A DNA stretch of 46,654 bases from Nitrospiraceae bacterium (GTDB taxonomy: Bacteria; Nitrospirota; Thermodesulfovibrionia; UBA6902): contig QZIL01000039.1 of NCBI GenBank assembly GCA_003599025.1, positions 1 to 46,654 on the forward strand, read 5' to 3'. Of the stretch, positions 25,444 through 35,360 are shown piece by piece. The translations under genes and the position numbers were made by a program. Under the pieces are notes generated by a model. The model saw nothing but the letters and a program-made list of their open reading frames with translations, made no database searches and was not told the DNA's origin. The stretch's first letter is position 1. The number at the start of each line of letters is the position of its first letter.

Positions 25444-27075
25444 ATGAAGATAAAAAAAGAACATATAGTTCTTGCCTGCATACTGCTCATCGGCATAATT
25501 GCACGAATATTGAAGTTTAATGATCCGGCCTTTGTTCTGGACACGGTAGCCTTTTCACGTCTTGGCAAGAACCTGGTCGAATACGGGAGATACACTTTTG
25601 GTGAAAACTATAATATGGGTGTATTTTTCCCTCCGGGATATCCATTATTCATAGGGCTTCTTAATTTGATGGTAAAAGACCTTTTTATTTCAGCCAAACT
25701 GATATCATTCATATCGAGCTCTGTAACTATTCTTCTCTCTTATTGTGTAGGCAAAGAATTGTACAACGAGGAATCCGGCCTGTTTGCGGCCTTCGTTTAT
25801 GCTCTGTATCCTGTCATACTGGCAGTTTCAGTTGACGCGTATTCGGACGCATTGTTCTTCTGCTTCCTCCTTCTGTCAATCTATCTGTTTCTGATATCTC
25901 TGAAAAAAGACAATTACTTTATGTCATCTCTGATTGGCGTGAGCCTTGCAGCAGCCTATCTCACCAGACCAGAGGGGCAGTTCCTTCTGTTACTGCCCTT
26001 TCTGCAGGTGTTCGGTGTATTCAGTGAAAAGCTGTCCTTCAATAGAAAATATCTGTTCAGAGCAGCTTTCATCTTTCTGGTATTTGGACTCGTGATCTCA
26101 CCGTATATGTTGTTTCTCAAGAATTATACGGGTGAGTTCAGTCCGACCGGAAAGGCCAATATCAGCATATTACTCGGTGAACTCAGCGATGACCGGGAAT
26201 ATCATGAGGTAGTGAACTCGCCGGACAATACCTACGACCGGGCAGCCTTTGCTTTGACAAAAGATAAAAGCGAGCTTCAGGGGTGGAACAGAAGGGAAAA
26301 CCGGTCATTAAAGGAATATCTTTTTTATGATCCTCTCACACTTATAAAAAGATACCAGAAGAATGTCATGCGTGAAATTAAAACACTGATCAAACTGCTC
26401 ATACCGATAATCCTGCCTTTATTCTTTGCGTTTTTTTACAGAGAATTGTTCCAGAAGAAAATCCGTTTGATATTTATCATATTCCCATTATTGTTTTTTT
26501 TCATGTATCCGATGTTTATTATCATTGAGAAGCAGACGCTTCTTATTGTTGTATTTCTCATATTATTCTCATCAGGTGGTTTTTCAAATTCACAACAGGC
26601 ATATTCAGCATTGATTACATTTTACGGTTTAGAAAAAAACAGGACACTTCAATTTGTGGGAAGAAATATTAAATATCTGATAGTTATCATTTTGATTTTA
26701 AGCAGCATGTCATATTTAAAGTATTCTAAATTTGACAACGTCCCGGACCCGATTGAACATAAAAGGGCAGGCATCTTTGTGAAGGAAACTGTTAATGCTG
26801 CATATGAAAAACTCAATATTATGTCTGCAAGGCCTTACGTCAGTTATTATTGCGATGCTAGATTTACCATGCTGCCTTACGCTGACAGCGCTGATGTATT
26901 TAATTTCGGAACATTACATAACGTCGATTATATTGTAATTGACAAACGACATCTCGGCAGGTGGGATAATTATGATGAATTGAAAAATATGCACGAACAT
27001 GTTCCTGGCGTTGAATTGGTTTATGAGGATAACTCCCCAGAGTTGTTAAGACTGTTTAAGATTAAAAATGAATAA
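25444..27075 (+). CDS. GT-C membrane glycosyltransferase (GT39/ArnT-like), 1 of 3
   Basis: A 543-residue protein with about 11 membrane segments in the first 400 residues and a soluble C-terminal tail. The first periplasmic loop carries an acidic residue after TM1 (VLDTVAFSR, Asp 33) and FFPPGYPLFIGLL, features of ArnT/PMT-type enzymes that use polyprenyl-phosphate sugars. The acceptor is unknown. It stands between the flippase and a B12 radical SAM gene, all on the plus strand. Confidence 0.82.
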   Translation: MKIKKEHIVLACILLIGIIARILKFNDPAFVLDTVAFSRLGKNLVEYGRYTFGENYNMGVFFPPGYPLFIGLLNLMVKDLFISAKLISFISSSVTILLSYCVGKELYNEESGLFAAFVYALYPVILAVSVDAYSDALFFCFLLLSIYLFLISLKKDNYFMSSLIGVSLAAAYLTRPEGQFLLLLPFLQVFGVFSEKLSFNRKYLFRAAFIFLVFGLVISPYMLFLKNYTGEFSPTGKANISILLGELSDDREYHEVVNSPDNTYDRAAFALTKDKSELQGWNRRENRSLKEYLFYDPLTLIKRYQKNVMREIKTLIKLLIPIILPLFFAFFYRELFQKKIRLIFIIFPLLFFFMYPMFIIIEKQTLLIVVFLILFSSGGFSNSQQAYSALITFYGLEKNRTLQFVGRNIKYLIVIILILSSMSYLKYSKFDNVPDPIEHKRAGIFVKETVNAAYEKLNIMSARPYVSYYCDARFTMLPYADSADVFNFGTLHNVDYIVIDKRHLGRWDNYDELKNMHEHVPGVELVYEDNSPELLRLFKIKNE

Positions 27076-27303
27076 AGATATAAAAATTATGATGTCTGTT
27101 GTTGAACAGGGCAAACGATAGCGAACTCATTGATAAAACATTTAATCCCCAACTAAACTCTATGTTGCATAAATGTGATGACTCATACGATTAATCATGG
27201 AACTGAGTCTTTACTCTGCTACCCGGTATATTATGTTATAATGAAGCTCAGTGCTTTCCGGTTTCAGCTATATAATATTTAAACTGTCAGAGGAAAATCT
27301 ATT

Positions 27304-28701
27304 ATGAAAGTTCTCTTAGTAAACCCAATTACCAGTGAGCGAGGCATGTTTGCATGCACCCCAAATCTTGGGTTGGGTTATCTTGCAACAGCACTAAGAA
27401 GGAGCGGCTTTGAAGTTGATATCTGGGATGGCATGAAAAAGGACATGACCAGAAAGAAACTCAGAGAAAGATTGAAACTGCTTGATTATCAGGTGATAGG
27501 AGTGCAGGTTTACACATGCAGCGTAGAAGAGGCCCAGGAGGCACTAACACTTGCTAAATCTCTTGATCCGAAAGTTCTTCGAATCATCGGGGGCGCTCAT
27601 GTTTCAGGCGATTCGGAAAACGCCCTTAACCAACTGGATGCAGACTATGCTTTCAGAGGTGAAGCCGAGATAGGCCTGCCAAAGCTTCTTCAAAAATTAA
27701 GCGGCGAAGACCACTGTGAATATAAAGACATTCATCACCTTATCTGGAGAGAGAACGGGCGAATCTATCTTAACGAGTTAAAGCCCATTGTGGATGTGAC
27801 AGCGCTCGGCCTTGCAAGCTGGGACCTCATTGATCCCAACGAGTATCCCAATGCACCTATTGGCGCTTTTGTTAAATCATTCCCGCTGGCAACTATCTCC
27901 TGTTCCAGGGGATGTCCTCATCAGTGTACATATTGCGCAAACAAGTTGATTATGGGCAGGGGATTGAGAGCCAGAAGCAAAGAATCAATAATAGAAGAGC
28001 TGGATCTTCTTTATAATAAATATGGCGTCAGAGAATATCAGATTATTGATGACACGTTTACTTCAAAACGTTCCCTGGCCGAAGGAGTCTGTAACGAAAT
28101 AATCAACCGGGGATGGAAGATGAATATAACTTTTCCCAACGGGGTACGTGTAGAGTCCCTTGACGAAGAACTTCTCAAGCTTCTGGAAAGGGCCGGGTGT
28201 TATTCAATCGGGATGGCTATTGAGTCAGGCTCCCAGCGGATCGTCGACCATATGAGGAGAAACCAGAGACTCGAAAAAGTAAAAGAAAAGGTTGAGCTCG
28301 TAGCGCGTGTCACCAAGATAAGAATGACAGGCTTCTTTATAATGGGATATCCTGCTGAAGAAAGAGAGGATATTTTAATGACAATAAAACTTGCCAAAGA
28401 ACTTCCTCTTCAGAGGGCGCAGTTTACCATATGGATCCCGGTCCCGGGGAGTGAAATGACGGAGCGCCTGAAGGAAGAAGGGAAATTAAACATTAAGAAC
28501 TTAAGCAGTGTTGTTTTAAATCAGATAAACTATGTCCCAGAAAATCTCACAGAGGATGAACTTCAGAAATTGCTCCGAAAAGCTTATTATGAATTTTATT
28601 TCAGGCCCAAGATTATTATAGGTCTTCTTTCTGAAATACAATCGCTGGAACACCTGAAAAATATACTGAGAAGAGTAAAAAGGATGTGGAAAGCCGCATA
28701 A
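27304..28701 (+). CDS. B12-binding-domain radical SAM protein, envelope locus
   Basis: A 465-residue protein. The N-terminal B12-binding domain (about 1-155) includes KVLLVNPITSERG and IIGGAHVSGD. The radical SAM domain has cluster Cys at 204, 208 and 211 (CSRGCPHQCTYCANK), followed by IDDTFTS and ESGSQRI blocks. Relatives methylate unreactive carbons or rearrange rings (BchE/HpnJ-type group). The substrate here may be a sugar or a lipid. A TATAAT near 27237 and a 5' leader of about 60 bases suggest its own promoter. Confidence 0.85.
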   Translation: MKVLLVNPITSERGMFACTPNLGLGYLATALRRSGFEVDIWDGMKKDMTRKKLRERLKLLDYQVIGVQVYTCSVEEAQEALTLAKSLDPKVLRIIGGAHVSGDSENALNQLDADYAFRGEAEIGLPKLLQKLSGEDHCEYKDIHHLIWRENGRIYLNELKPIVDVTALGLASWDLIDPNEYPNAPIGAFVKSFPLATISCSRGCPHQCTYCANKLIMGRGLRARSKESIIEELDLLYNKYGVREYQIIDDTFTSKRSLAEGVCNEIINRGWKMNITFPNGVRVESLDEELLKLLERAGCYSIGMAIESGSQRIVDHMRRNQRLEKVKEKVELVARVTKIRMTGFFIMGYPAEEREDILMTIKLAKELPLQRAQFTIWIPVPGSEMTERLKEEGKLNIKNLSSVVLNQINYVPENLTEDELQKLLRKAYYEFYFRPKIIIGLLSEIQSLEHLKNILRRVKRMWKAA

Positions 28702-28755
28702 TCGGCGACCCTTAATTACTTGTTTAATAAAGGGGTTGCCAGCAAGTGGATATTC

Positions 28756-30288
28756 TTACAATCCAGATCTTTTTATGATATCTATTTTCTTTATTTTAAG
28801 ACCTCGCGATTCTAGAGATCCCAGATAATAAGTTACTGACACAAAGAGATGGTTCTCCAGCTTGTATTCCTGGATAATATGGTCTATGCCTTCCTTCATG
28901 TCTTCTGGTTTTACCACAACAAAATATATAAATACATATTCCCGTTCACCAACTTGTATTTTATAATTCTCCCTACCGATCTTGCTGGCTTTATAAGAAG
29001 GGTGTGTACGCATGAGTTCAATAATTACGTGTGGGTTATGAAATGTACCCAGAACCGCTATTTTATTATCATCAATATTGGTTATCTCTTTCGCCAGAGT
29101 CTGAAAAGTCTCCATTCTGTCTTCAAGCAGGGTATTGCTTTTAAACAGGCTGCCGCTGGGTTTTAGAATTGAATATGAAGGAGCGGTTAATAGAAAGTTG
29201 CTCAAAATAAGGATTATCGTAAGGATGATTGTGTATCTCGGTGCCTTCTCATAGAATAAAACAATTATTATCACTAAAACAGGTAGAACTGTGATCATAT
29301 TGTGCCTTGCATTGTTCCCGATCATTATCAGCCAGAAGATAGTTGGCAGAGCAGCCCATGAAACTATAAAGACCAGAACATCGCTTCTTTTTTTAAAAAG
29401 ATAATATGAAAATGCAATCAACCCCATACAAAAAGATGCTATCCCCATTCCATAAGCTATGGGCTTTGCCTGTGCTACGTAATATCCTATAGATGAAGGA
29501 AGGATAAGGGAGAAAGCATACCATTTGGACAGCCCTTCTTTTGACATGGTAGTGCCGCTCGATGGGCCGAGGATTATATTTCTCAAGATTAAGAAAGAAA
29601 CGCCGGATACCAAAATCATCAAAAAGGATCCAGTAATCGTCCCCTTGTCCCGGATCTTGTTAATTATAAGCAAACCGAAATAAATACCTGTAACCAGGAC
29701 AATATCAGATTTAAACAGAAACGCAATCGTCAGGAATACCCCCGCCGGAAACAGGAAAAAATATCCCCGGCTCTTCCGGTTGATATCAATCCCCGAAAGA
29801 TAGAAATTTAACGATACCAGCAAAAAGAAAAAGGCTATAAGGTGAGGAAACCCCATTACATTGGCCTGATAAAAAGAAGGTGCAAAGATAAGCGCGAGAA
29901 CTGTGCAAAAAGCAATAGTTGAATTTCGGTATAGCTGTCTGATTAAAAGAAAGGCCGGGACAATAGTCAATGTTCCGAACACAGCGTTAGTGTAGTTCAT
30001 AACTATAGGCAAATATGAATAATCATAATTCAGCAGCCTCATGAACCATTTAAGATATAAAATATACAACGGGATAACATCGGAAAAATAAAAATTTGTA
30101 AATGCTGCATTTGATCCATTGTTTAATATGTCAATGACACTAACGGCAATTTTTGTGGCATCGATTTCACCGAATCCATTTAAAATAAACGGAAAGTGGG
30201 AACCAATTGAAATTATTATTAAGAGTGGAAGATAATAAGACTTATTACCCGGGGGATCACCGGAGAGCGGCAGCATCTGAACCTCCAT
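28756..30288 (-). CDS. GT-C membrane glycosyltransferase (GT39-like), 2 of 3
   Basis: A 510-residue protein with about 12 hydrophobic segments and a C-terminal soluble part (about 375-510). The first loop after TM1 carries GEIDATKIA (Asp 44), the position of the catalytic acid in GT39-type enzymes. It is read leftward, opposite to its plus-strand neighbours, and shares a divergent AT-rich intergenic region with the next gene. Donor is presumably a polyprenyl-phosphate sugar; acceptor unknown. Confidence 0.75.
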   Translation of the reverse strand: MEVQMLPLSGDPPGNKSYYLPLLIIISIGSHFPFILNGFGEIDATKIAVSVIDILNNGSNAAFTNFYFSDVIPLYILYLKWFMRLLNYDYSYLPIVMNYTNAVFGTLTIVPAFLLIRQLYRNSTIAFCTVLALIFAPSFYQANVMGFPHLIAFFFLLVSLNFYLSGIDINRKSRGYFFLFPAGVFLTIAFLFKSDIVLVTGIYFGLLIINKIRDKGTITGSFLMILVSGVSFLILRNIILGPSSGTTMSKEGLSKWYAFSLILPSSIGYYVAQAKPIAYGMGIASFCMGLIAFSYYLFKKRSDVLVFIVSWAALPTIFWLIMIGNNARHNMITVLPVLVIIIVLFYEKAPRYTIILTIILILSNFLLTAPSYSILKPSGSLFKSNTLLEDRMETFQTLAKEITNIDDNKIAVLGTFHNPHVIIELMRTHPSYKASKIGRENYKIQVGEREYVFIYFVVVKPEDMKEGIDHIIQEYKLENHLFVSVTYYLGSLESRGLKIKKIDIIKRSGL

Positions 30289-30307
30289 GCCAGTCGATTA
30301 ACGTAAC

Positions 30308-30334
30308 TTATTATAACATTATATTTTATAATAA
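30308..30334. promoter_or_regulatory. AT-rich inverted repeat between divergent genes
   Basis: TTATTATAA (30308-30316) and TTATAATAA (30326-30334) are perfect reverse complements in the 127-base divergent gap. Both arms contain -10-like sequences, so it may be a bidirectional promoter or operator. Composition is so AT-rich that chance is possible. Confidence 0.35.
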
Positions 30335-30415
30335 CAAATGACTTCCAGGCATTAATAAAATAACCTACATGTTGAAGCAGAAATACGAATATAGCACTGC
30401 TATTTGAGTTGACAA

Positions 30416-31372
30416 ATGGATAAAAAAGTCAAAAAAAGACTGCTGTTGGCGATGATATTTTCAACGGGGTTCATGTTTTTTTTACTTAAAAAGGTTGACG
30501 GGAGTCATTTTTCCTTAATTGCCAGCAGGCTGGATATGAAATATTTTATCAGCTCCTGGGGTGTGTTCATTTTGGGAAATTTTATCAGAACCCTCCGGTT
30601 TCACAAGTTGGACCATACGGGGAACAGACTTATACACTGGTGGAACATTAATGCCTTCTATAATTTCACGACAGCGACTCTGCCTGGTGGAGCAGGGGAA
30701 GCCGCCACTGTCTATATTTTAAAGCGCTTTTCATTTCTAAATATTATAGGGGCCTTCAGGATACTCTTCCTTTCGCGATTACTGGACCTTGTGGCGCTCT
30801 CCGCCCTTTTTTTGACAAGTGCCTTTCTTATAAGTCATGACACGCTATATCGTGAAATTGCAATATGGATTTCAGGCACATTATTATTAATGTCTACTTT
30901 GTTTCTGTTGCCATCAAGTGGTTGGTTTGTTTTAAAGATGACGAAAAGACTGATGGGACAAAACAGGTTGATTCAGAAAATTTACGATAAATTGGCCGGG
31001 TTTTCATTAATATCTGAAGAGCAGCGGCGTCAGAAGACTTACAGCACGACCATTATTCAGTCGATTATAATGATGACCACTGGGATTATATCTGTCCATC
31101 TGCTTTTAAGAGCAGTCGGTATTTATTTTACACCTGTTCAAAGCACCTACTGTTATGGAGTCTATATGATTTTTCAAATTGTGCCTGTCCAGGGAATTGC
31201 CGGTATTGGCACCCAGGCCGCATGGTGGACACTTGCGCTAGACGTCGCTGGTTACTCAGCACCGGAAGCGGTTGCCTTAGGATTTGTTTTACATGGTGCT
31301 TTCTATGTTTTTATTTGTTTTTTAGGGCTGTCAGCTTTATTAATTTGGATTATATGTCAAAAGTTCAATTAA
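30416..31372 (+). CDS. Flippase-like membrane protein (UPF0104 / LPG synthase TM family)
   Basis: A 318-residue membrane protein with about 8 hydrophobic segments. The motif TTATLPGGAGEAATVYIL and the late VQGIAGIGTQAAWW are typical of the UPF0104/AglD/MprF-flippase domain. Members transfer or flip lipid-linked groups. The soluble MprF aminoacyltransferase domain is absent, so a glycolipid flipping or AglD-like role fits better than lysyl transfer. Its 3' end overlaps the convergent radical SAM gene by 4 bases. Confidence 0.8.
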   Translation: MDKKVKKRLLLAMIFSTGFMFFLLKKVDGSHFSLIASRLDMKYFISSWGVFILGNFIRTLRFHKLDHTGNRLIHWWNINAFYNFTTATLPGGAGEAATVYILKRFSFLNIIGAFRILFLSRLLDLVALSALFLTSAFLISHDTLYREIAIWISGTLLLMSTLFLLPSSGWFVLKMTKRLMGQNRLIQKIYDKLAGFSLISEEQRRQKTYSTTIIQSIIMMTTGIISVHLLLRAVGIYFTPVQSTYCYGVYMIFQIVPVQGIAGIGTQAAWWTLALDVAGYSAPEAVALGFVLHGAFYVFICFLGLSALLIWIICQKFN

Positions 31373-32799
31373 TAATTTTTCATTTTATCAGTTATTGAGC
31401 GAATCGAATGTAAAAGCATTTGTTTTAAATTGAGCCAGACTTTATCAATTATCATTCGGGGATTAACTTGACGCACCATATATGGTATGTTAGCTGGTTC
31501 TCGAAATGCCAAATTGAGATATAATGTAAGCACAAGTTTGGGAAAGTTAACATTTCGGAGTGCTGCAGGCGTATAAGCGCGAACCCCATCCGAATAATTT
31601 TTCGGCATCAATCCTTCTTCAATTTCTCCCTTCTGGACAAGCGATTCATATAAAGGAGTGCCTGGCAATGGTTGGAAATTGTTAAGGAAAAAAAAGTTGA
31701 ATTTACATTTCTTTATTAAAGCCACAGTCGCTTCAATGTCTTCGAGTTCTTCTTCAGGGTAACCGATAATAAAAAAACCGGAACATTTCAATCCAACATC
31801 ACGAATTTCTTTTACCTTGGCCGGCACAATATCAGGGTTAAGATCCTTTTGCATTTTTTTGAGGATTTTTACTGAACCGCTCTCGGGAGCAATAATAAGA
31901 CTTCTCCACCCCGCTTCCCGCATTAAATTTAATAATTCTTTATCGGTACGCTGAAATCTAATGCCGTTGGGTGTATTAAACCTTAAATTTCTAAGGTTAA
32001 GATTTATCATGGCTCTGCAAAAATCTTTAGCATATTCTGTATTGAAAGTGAAATTGTCATCTATGATATTAATTTGTCTAATTTTCATTTTAAAATAGAG
32101 ATGTTTGATAAGCTTCACCATATATTCAACAGAGTGAGTCCTGACTTTTTTACCATTCTGTATGGGAGCTGTACAAAAAGTGCATCGATAGGGACATCCA
32201 CGCGTAACCCATACAGGAACATTCCTCTTAATTGTTGTATGCAGGCGATACCCGGATTTTATGTAACCTTCTAAATCGATTGCATCGTAATCAGGCCATT
32301 TTATTTCATCAATATTATCTATATGCTCTTGAAGGTTTTTAATTAGTAAACTGTCAGAACGATATGTTAAACCTGGTACATTATTATAGTTAGGGTTTTC
32401 ATTGGCTATTTCGTCTAAAAAAACGGGGAAGGTAAGCTCAGCCTCTCCTCTAAACAGAAAATCAATATCCGAATTATCCATTGTACGATCCGGATAGGTT
32501 GTTGCATGAACCCCCCCGATAACAGTAATGATTTTTTTATTGATACATTTAACCATGCCTAGTATTTTAGAAGCTTCATCGTATGTTGTAGCCCAGCAGG
32601 AAACACCAGCCACATCCGGGTTGAAATCAATAATTTCTTTTCGCAGAACGAGTGAATTCGAATCCAAGTTGCGAAGTGAGCAGTCAATAATTTTTACTTC
32701 ATGCTTGTCTTTATCGAGGTTACTTTTCAGATATCCTAGAGCCAGCGGTAAAACATAATTTGTATCAAAACCCCTGGGCCAGATTAAAACTATTTTCAT
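31369..32799 (-). CDS. B12-binding-domain radical SAM protein, envelope locus
   Basis: A 476-residue protein with an N-terminal B12 domain (KIVLIWPRGFDTNY; TVIGGVHATTYPDR) and a radical SAM domain with Cys 202, 206 and 209 (VTRGCPYRCTFCTAP), then IIDDNFTFN, APESGSVKIL and FFIIGYPEEELEDIE. It shares the domain plan of the 27304 protein but is clearly divergent, so it probably acts on a different substrate or step. It is followed 34 bases upstream by the FAD oxidoreductase gene on the same strand, suggesting a unit with it and the GT2 gene. Confidence 0.85.
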   Translation of the reverse strand: MKIVLIWPRGFDTNYVLPLALGYLKSNLDKDKHEVKIIDCSLRNLDSNSLVLRKEIIDFNPDVAGVSCWATTYDEASKILGMVKCINKKIITVIGGVHATTYPDRTMDNSDIDFLFRGEAELTFPVFLDEIANENPNYNNVPGLTYRSDSLLIKNLQEHIDNIDEIKWPDYDAIDLEGYIKSGYRLHTTIKRNVPVWVTRGCPYRCTFCTAPIQNGKKVRTHSVEYMVKLIKHLYFKMKIRQINIIDDNFTFNTEYAKDFCRAMINLNLRNLRFNTPNGIRFQRTDKELLNLMREAGWRSLIIAPESGSVKILKKMQKDLNPDIVPAKVKEIRDVGLKCSGFFIIGYPEEELEDIEATVALIKKCKFNFFFLNNFQPLPGTPLYESLVQKGEIEEGLMPKNYSDGVRAYTPAALRNVNFPKLVLTLYLNLAFREPANIPYMVRQVNPRMIIDKVWLNLKQMLLHSIRSITDKMKNY

Positions 32800-32833
32800 A
32801 TGAAAGCATCCTTTTAATAGCAGGCTGATTTAA

Positions 32834-34183
32834 CTAATTAAATCCGATTTGACCAGCCAGAGAAGACCGGAATGGTACCATGGACGAATCAATGCCGATA
32901 ATTTTGCATGCTTGCGCTGCAATTCTTATCGCATTGTTACAACTTCTTTCATCCGGATAAATATGACTCATATTGACTATATATAAATTATTAATTGGGG
33001 TTTTACATTTTGGTACAATAGAAGAAAAATTGAGACTACACACTGTAGCCGCCAAATTTGAGCGAAAAACATAACTATTCTTAATCCATGTCCTGTTGAA
33101 CTGCGGATTGATTCTTTCAAGCGGTTCGATCATAATTCGAAATACTTCATTTTTTGAAGCGGACGCCAGCCGATCATCCCGGGCAAAATATCTTGAAAGG
33201 TATATGATATGACTTCCATTATATTCCTTGGGAGAAATAAAATTAGTATGCTCAATAATCCCTCCAAATGGAAAACCTGGGTCAGCAATATTGAGCCAGT
33301 AAATATTGCTGAAGGGACGATCCATTTCTAAAATAGTGCAAACTGCACCTATATATTCTATTTTTGATAATTCCCTGGCATAGTCATATGCTTTTTTTGA
33401 TAGTAAAGGTATGAGATTAGTTGTGGGTAAAGTTGCCAAAAAAACCCCATTGCTAATCAATCCTTCGGTAGTTTCAACCCCACATAATGTATTATTTCTT
33501 ATCAGTAGCTTTATCAAAGGGGCATTTAACTTTATCTTTACTCCAAGTTTGGTCAATTTTTTTGTTAATGTATCCATTAATATCTGCAAGCTTCCCTTAA
33601 TGTAGCCAAGATGTTCTTCGGTTCCCTTCCGGGAATTCATTCGTTGCTTAAGACGTCCTACCATCCACGCAGTAGGTATACGGTTTGCATTAGGTCCGAA
33701 TTTTATTTCAAGCAACGGCTTCCATATTGAATCAGTCGCACTCCTTCCCGCATATTTGTAGAACCAGTCAAGAGCGGCAATGTTTTCCCATTTGTTCCAA
33801 TTTGTCATCTTTCCCAGATAAAGACTTGAGAGAATAAATCTCCCCTTATCAATTGTTCCCATGGGTTTGAACCTAAGTAAATCTTGTAGCGTGTTAAAAT
33901 CGTAAATATTATTGTCGTGGAATATCCCCATAGTTGTCTTCGTGAACTCTATCCTGTCAGTCATATTCAATTCTTCTAATAACCATAATAGTTCCGCATC
34001 ATTGGTGAAAAAATGATGATAGTAGTGCTCTAAACGATTACCAGCTATTTTAAAGGTCCTCATTAATCCACCCAGTTGGGCACTACCTTCGAGCAATGTA
34101 ACTTCCCAGCCATCCTTAGCTGCAAGATACGCAGCCGAAAGCCCGGTGATTCCTCCTCCTATGATAGTCAGTTTCTTTTTCAC
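32834..34183 (-). CDS. FAD-dependent amine-oxidase/protoporphyrinogen-oxidase-like protein
   Basis: A 449-residue flavoprotein. The N-terminal Rossmann motif KLTIIGGGITGLSAAYLAAK and the LEGSAQLGGLMRTF block match the NAD(P)/FAD-dependent amine-oxidase superfamily. C-terminal NNLYIVNMSHIYPDERSCN fits the second FAD-binding region. Relatives in polysaccharide loci include UDP-galactopyranose mutase-like and desaturase-like enzymes. Nothing shows the exact substrate. It lies between the GT2 and the B12 radical SAM gene in one leftward run. Confidence 0.8.
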   Translation of the reverse strand: MKKKLTIIGGGITGLSAAYLAAKDGWEVTLLEGSAQLGGLMRTFKIAGNRLEHYYHHFFTNDAELLWLLEELNMTDRIEFTKTTMGIFHDNNIYDFNTLQDLLRFKPMGTIDKGRFILSSLYLGKMTNWNKWENIAALDWFYKYAGRSATDSIWKPLLEIKFGPNANRIPTAWMVGRLKQRMNSRKGTEEHLGYIKGSLQILMDTLTKKLTKLGVKIKLNAPLIKLLIRNNTLCGVETTEGLISNGVFLATLPTTNLIPLLSKKAYDYARELSKIEYIGAVCTILEMDRPFSNIYWLNIADPGFPFGGIIEHTNFISPKEYNGSHIIYLSRYFARDDRLASASKNEVFRIMIEPLERINPQFNRTWIKNSYVFRSNLAATVCSLNFSSIVPKCKTPINNLYIVNMSHIYPDERSCNNAIRIAAQACKIIGIDSSMVPFRSSLAGQIGFN

Positions 34184-34251
34184 TTAATGTATTATATTTA
34201 CATAGAACTTAAGGTTATATGAATTACCTGAGAACCGCCCCTGTTTTTTAG

Positions 34252-35235
34252 TTATGAGTTTGAGGGGTTTTTTGGTGCTACGCCTTTACTGTTTTTAATA
34301 ATCCAGTGGGGCCTTTGTTTGACTTCATCATAAATTCTACCAAGATATTGCCCCAAAATACCCAGAAAAATTAATTGGACACCCCCGAGAAAAAGGATTG
34401 CAATTATTATTGCAAATCCAGGCTTGGGACCAAATCCTATTGATTCGAAAAAGGATTTAAAAACGCGTTGAAGGAAAAATAATATGATACTAAGAAAAGA
34501 TAACAATGAGACCCATAGACCTAAATAAGAGGCTATGGCGAGTGGAACAGTCGAAAATGATAAAATACCATCTAATGCCAAACGTCGTAATTTCTTAAAA
34601 TCATATTTGGTTTCTCCCGCTGCCCTTGACTGTCTTTCATAAACAAGCCCCGTTTGTTTGAACCCGGTCCAAGCTCTTAATCCACGAACAAACCGGTTTT
34701 TCTCGGGCATGGAGTTCAATATATCAACAATCTTGCGATCCATAATACAAAAATCCCCAGAGTCTAACGGCAACTTGAAATCGATCATTTTTGACATAAG
34801 TCTATAGAAAGCCCAATAGCTTATTTTTTTAACAATTGCTTCCTTTCGATGCTGCCTTACCGCATAAACAATATCGTATCCCTCCTGCCATTTATCTATG
34901 AAACGATATAACTCTTCAGGTGGGTCCTGAAGATCTGCATCAATAACTATTACAGCGTCTCCAGTCGTATGGTATATTCCAGCCGATACAGCTGTCTGAT
35001 GACCAAAGTTCCGGGAAAAAGAAATGGCAATCCATCTTGGGTCTTTCGCGTTTTGCTCACACAAGAGATTCCAGGTATTGTCGTAAGACCCATCATCTAC
35101 ACAAATGATTTCCCATTCTACCACCCAGCGTTCTGCAGCATCATGCATTCTTCGAAAAAGTTCCGGAAGAACGTCCTGCTCATTATAACAAGGGATAACT
35201 ACGGATATTTTATGAGGTTTGATAATATCTGTCAT
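34252..35235 (-). CDS. GT2 polyprenyl-phosphate glycosyltransferase (GtrB/ArnC/DPM1-like)
   Basis: A 327-residue enzyme. The GT2 domain (about 8-235) has ISVVIPCYNEQDVLPELF, VDDGSYDNTW and the metal-binding VIDADLQDPPEEL. Two membrane segments follow (about 238-262 and 272-300). The layout matches GtrB/ArnC enzymes, which load a sugar onto undecaprenyl phosphate at the inner leaflet. It would supply the donor used by the GT-C enzymes nearby. It is the promoter-proximal gene of the leftward unit GT2-FAD-radical SAM. Confidence 0.88.
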   Translation of the reverse strand: MTDIIKPHKISVVIPCYNEQDVLPELFRRMHDAAERWVVEWEIICVDDGSYDNTWNLLCEQNAKDPRWIAISFSRNFGHQTAVSAGIYHTTGDAVIVIDADLQDPPEELYRFIDKWQEGYDIVYAVRQHRKEAIVKKISYWAFYRLMSKMIDFKLPLDSGDFCIMDRKIVDILNSMPEKNRFVRGLRAWTGFKQTGLVYERQSRAAGETKYDFKKLRRLALDGILSFSTVPLAIASYLGLWVSLLSFLSIILFFLQRVFKSFFESIGFGPKPGFAIIIAILFLGGVQLIFLGILGQYLGRIYDEVKQRPHWIIKNSKGVAPKNPSNS

Positions 35236-35320
35236 AAAGCGCTAATTTCGTCTAAACAATTGCATTATTATAATAGGACATATAATTAATGATTTGAAAT
35301 TTAGTAGTACATGATGATCC

Positions 35321-35351
35321 TTGCCATAATATTATAACAAGCCGCTATAAT
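35321..35351 (+). promoter_or_regulatory. Probable promoter of the third GT-C gene
   Basis: TTGCCA (35321-35326) and TATAAT (35346-35351) have a rather long 19-base spacer. The ATG at 35361 is 9 bases after the -10 box, which implies a 5' leader of only a few bases. Confidence 0.4.
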
Positions 35352-35360
35352 AATAAATAC

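Noticed and set aside
27076-27303. Cobalamin riboswitch before the B12 radical SAM gene
   Set aside because: No B12-box-like conserved block could be seen in the leader.
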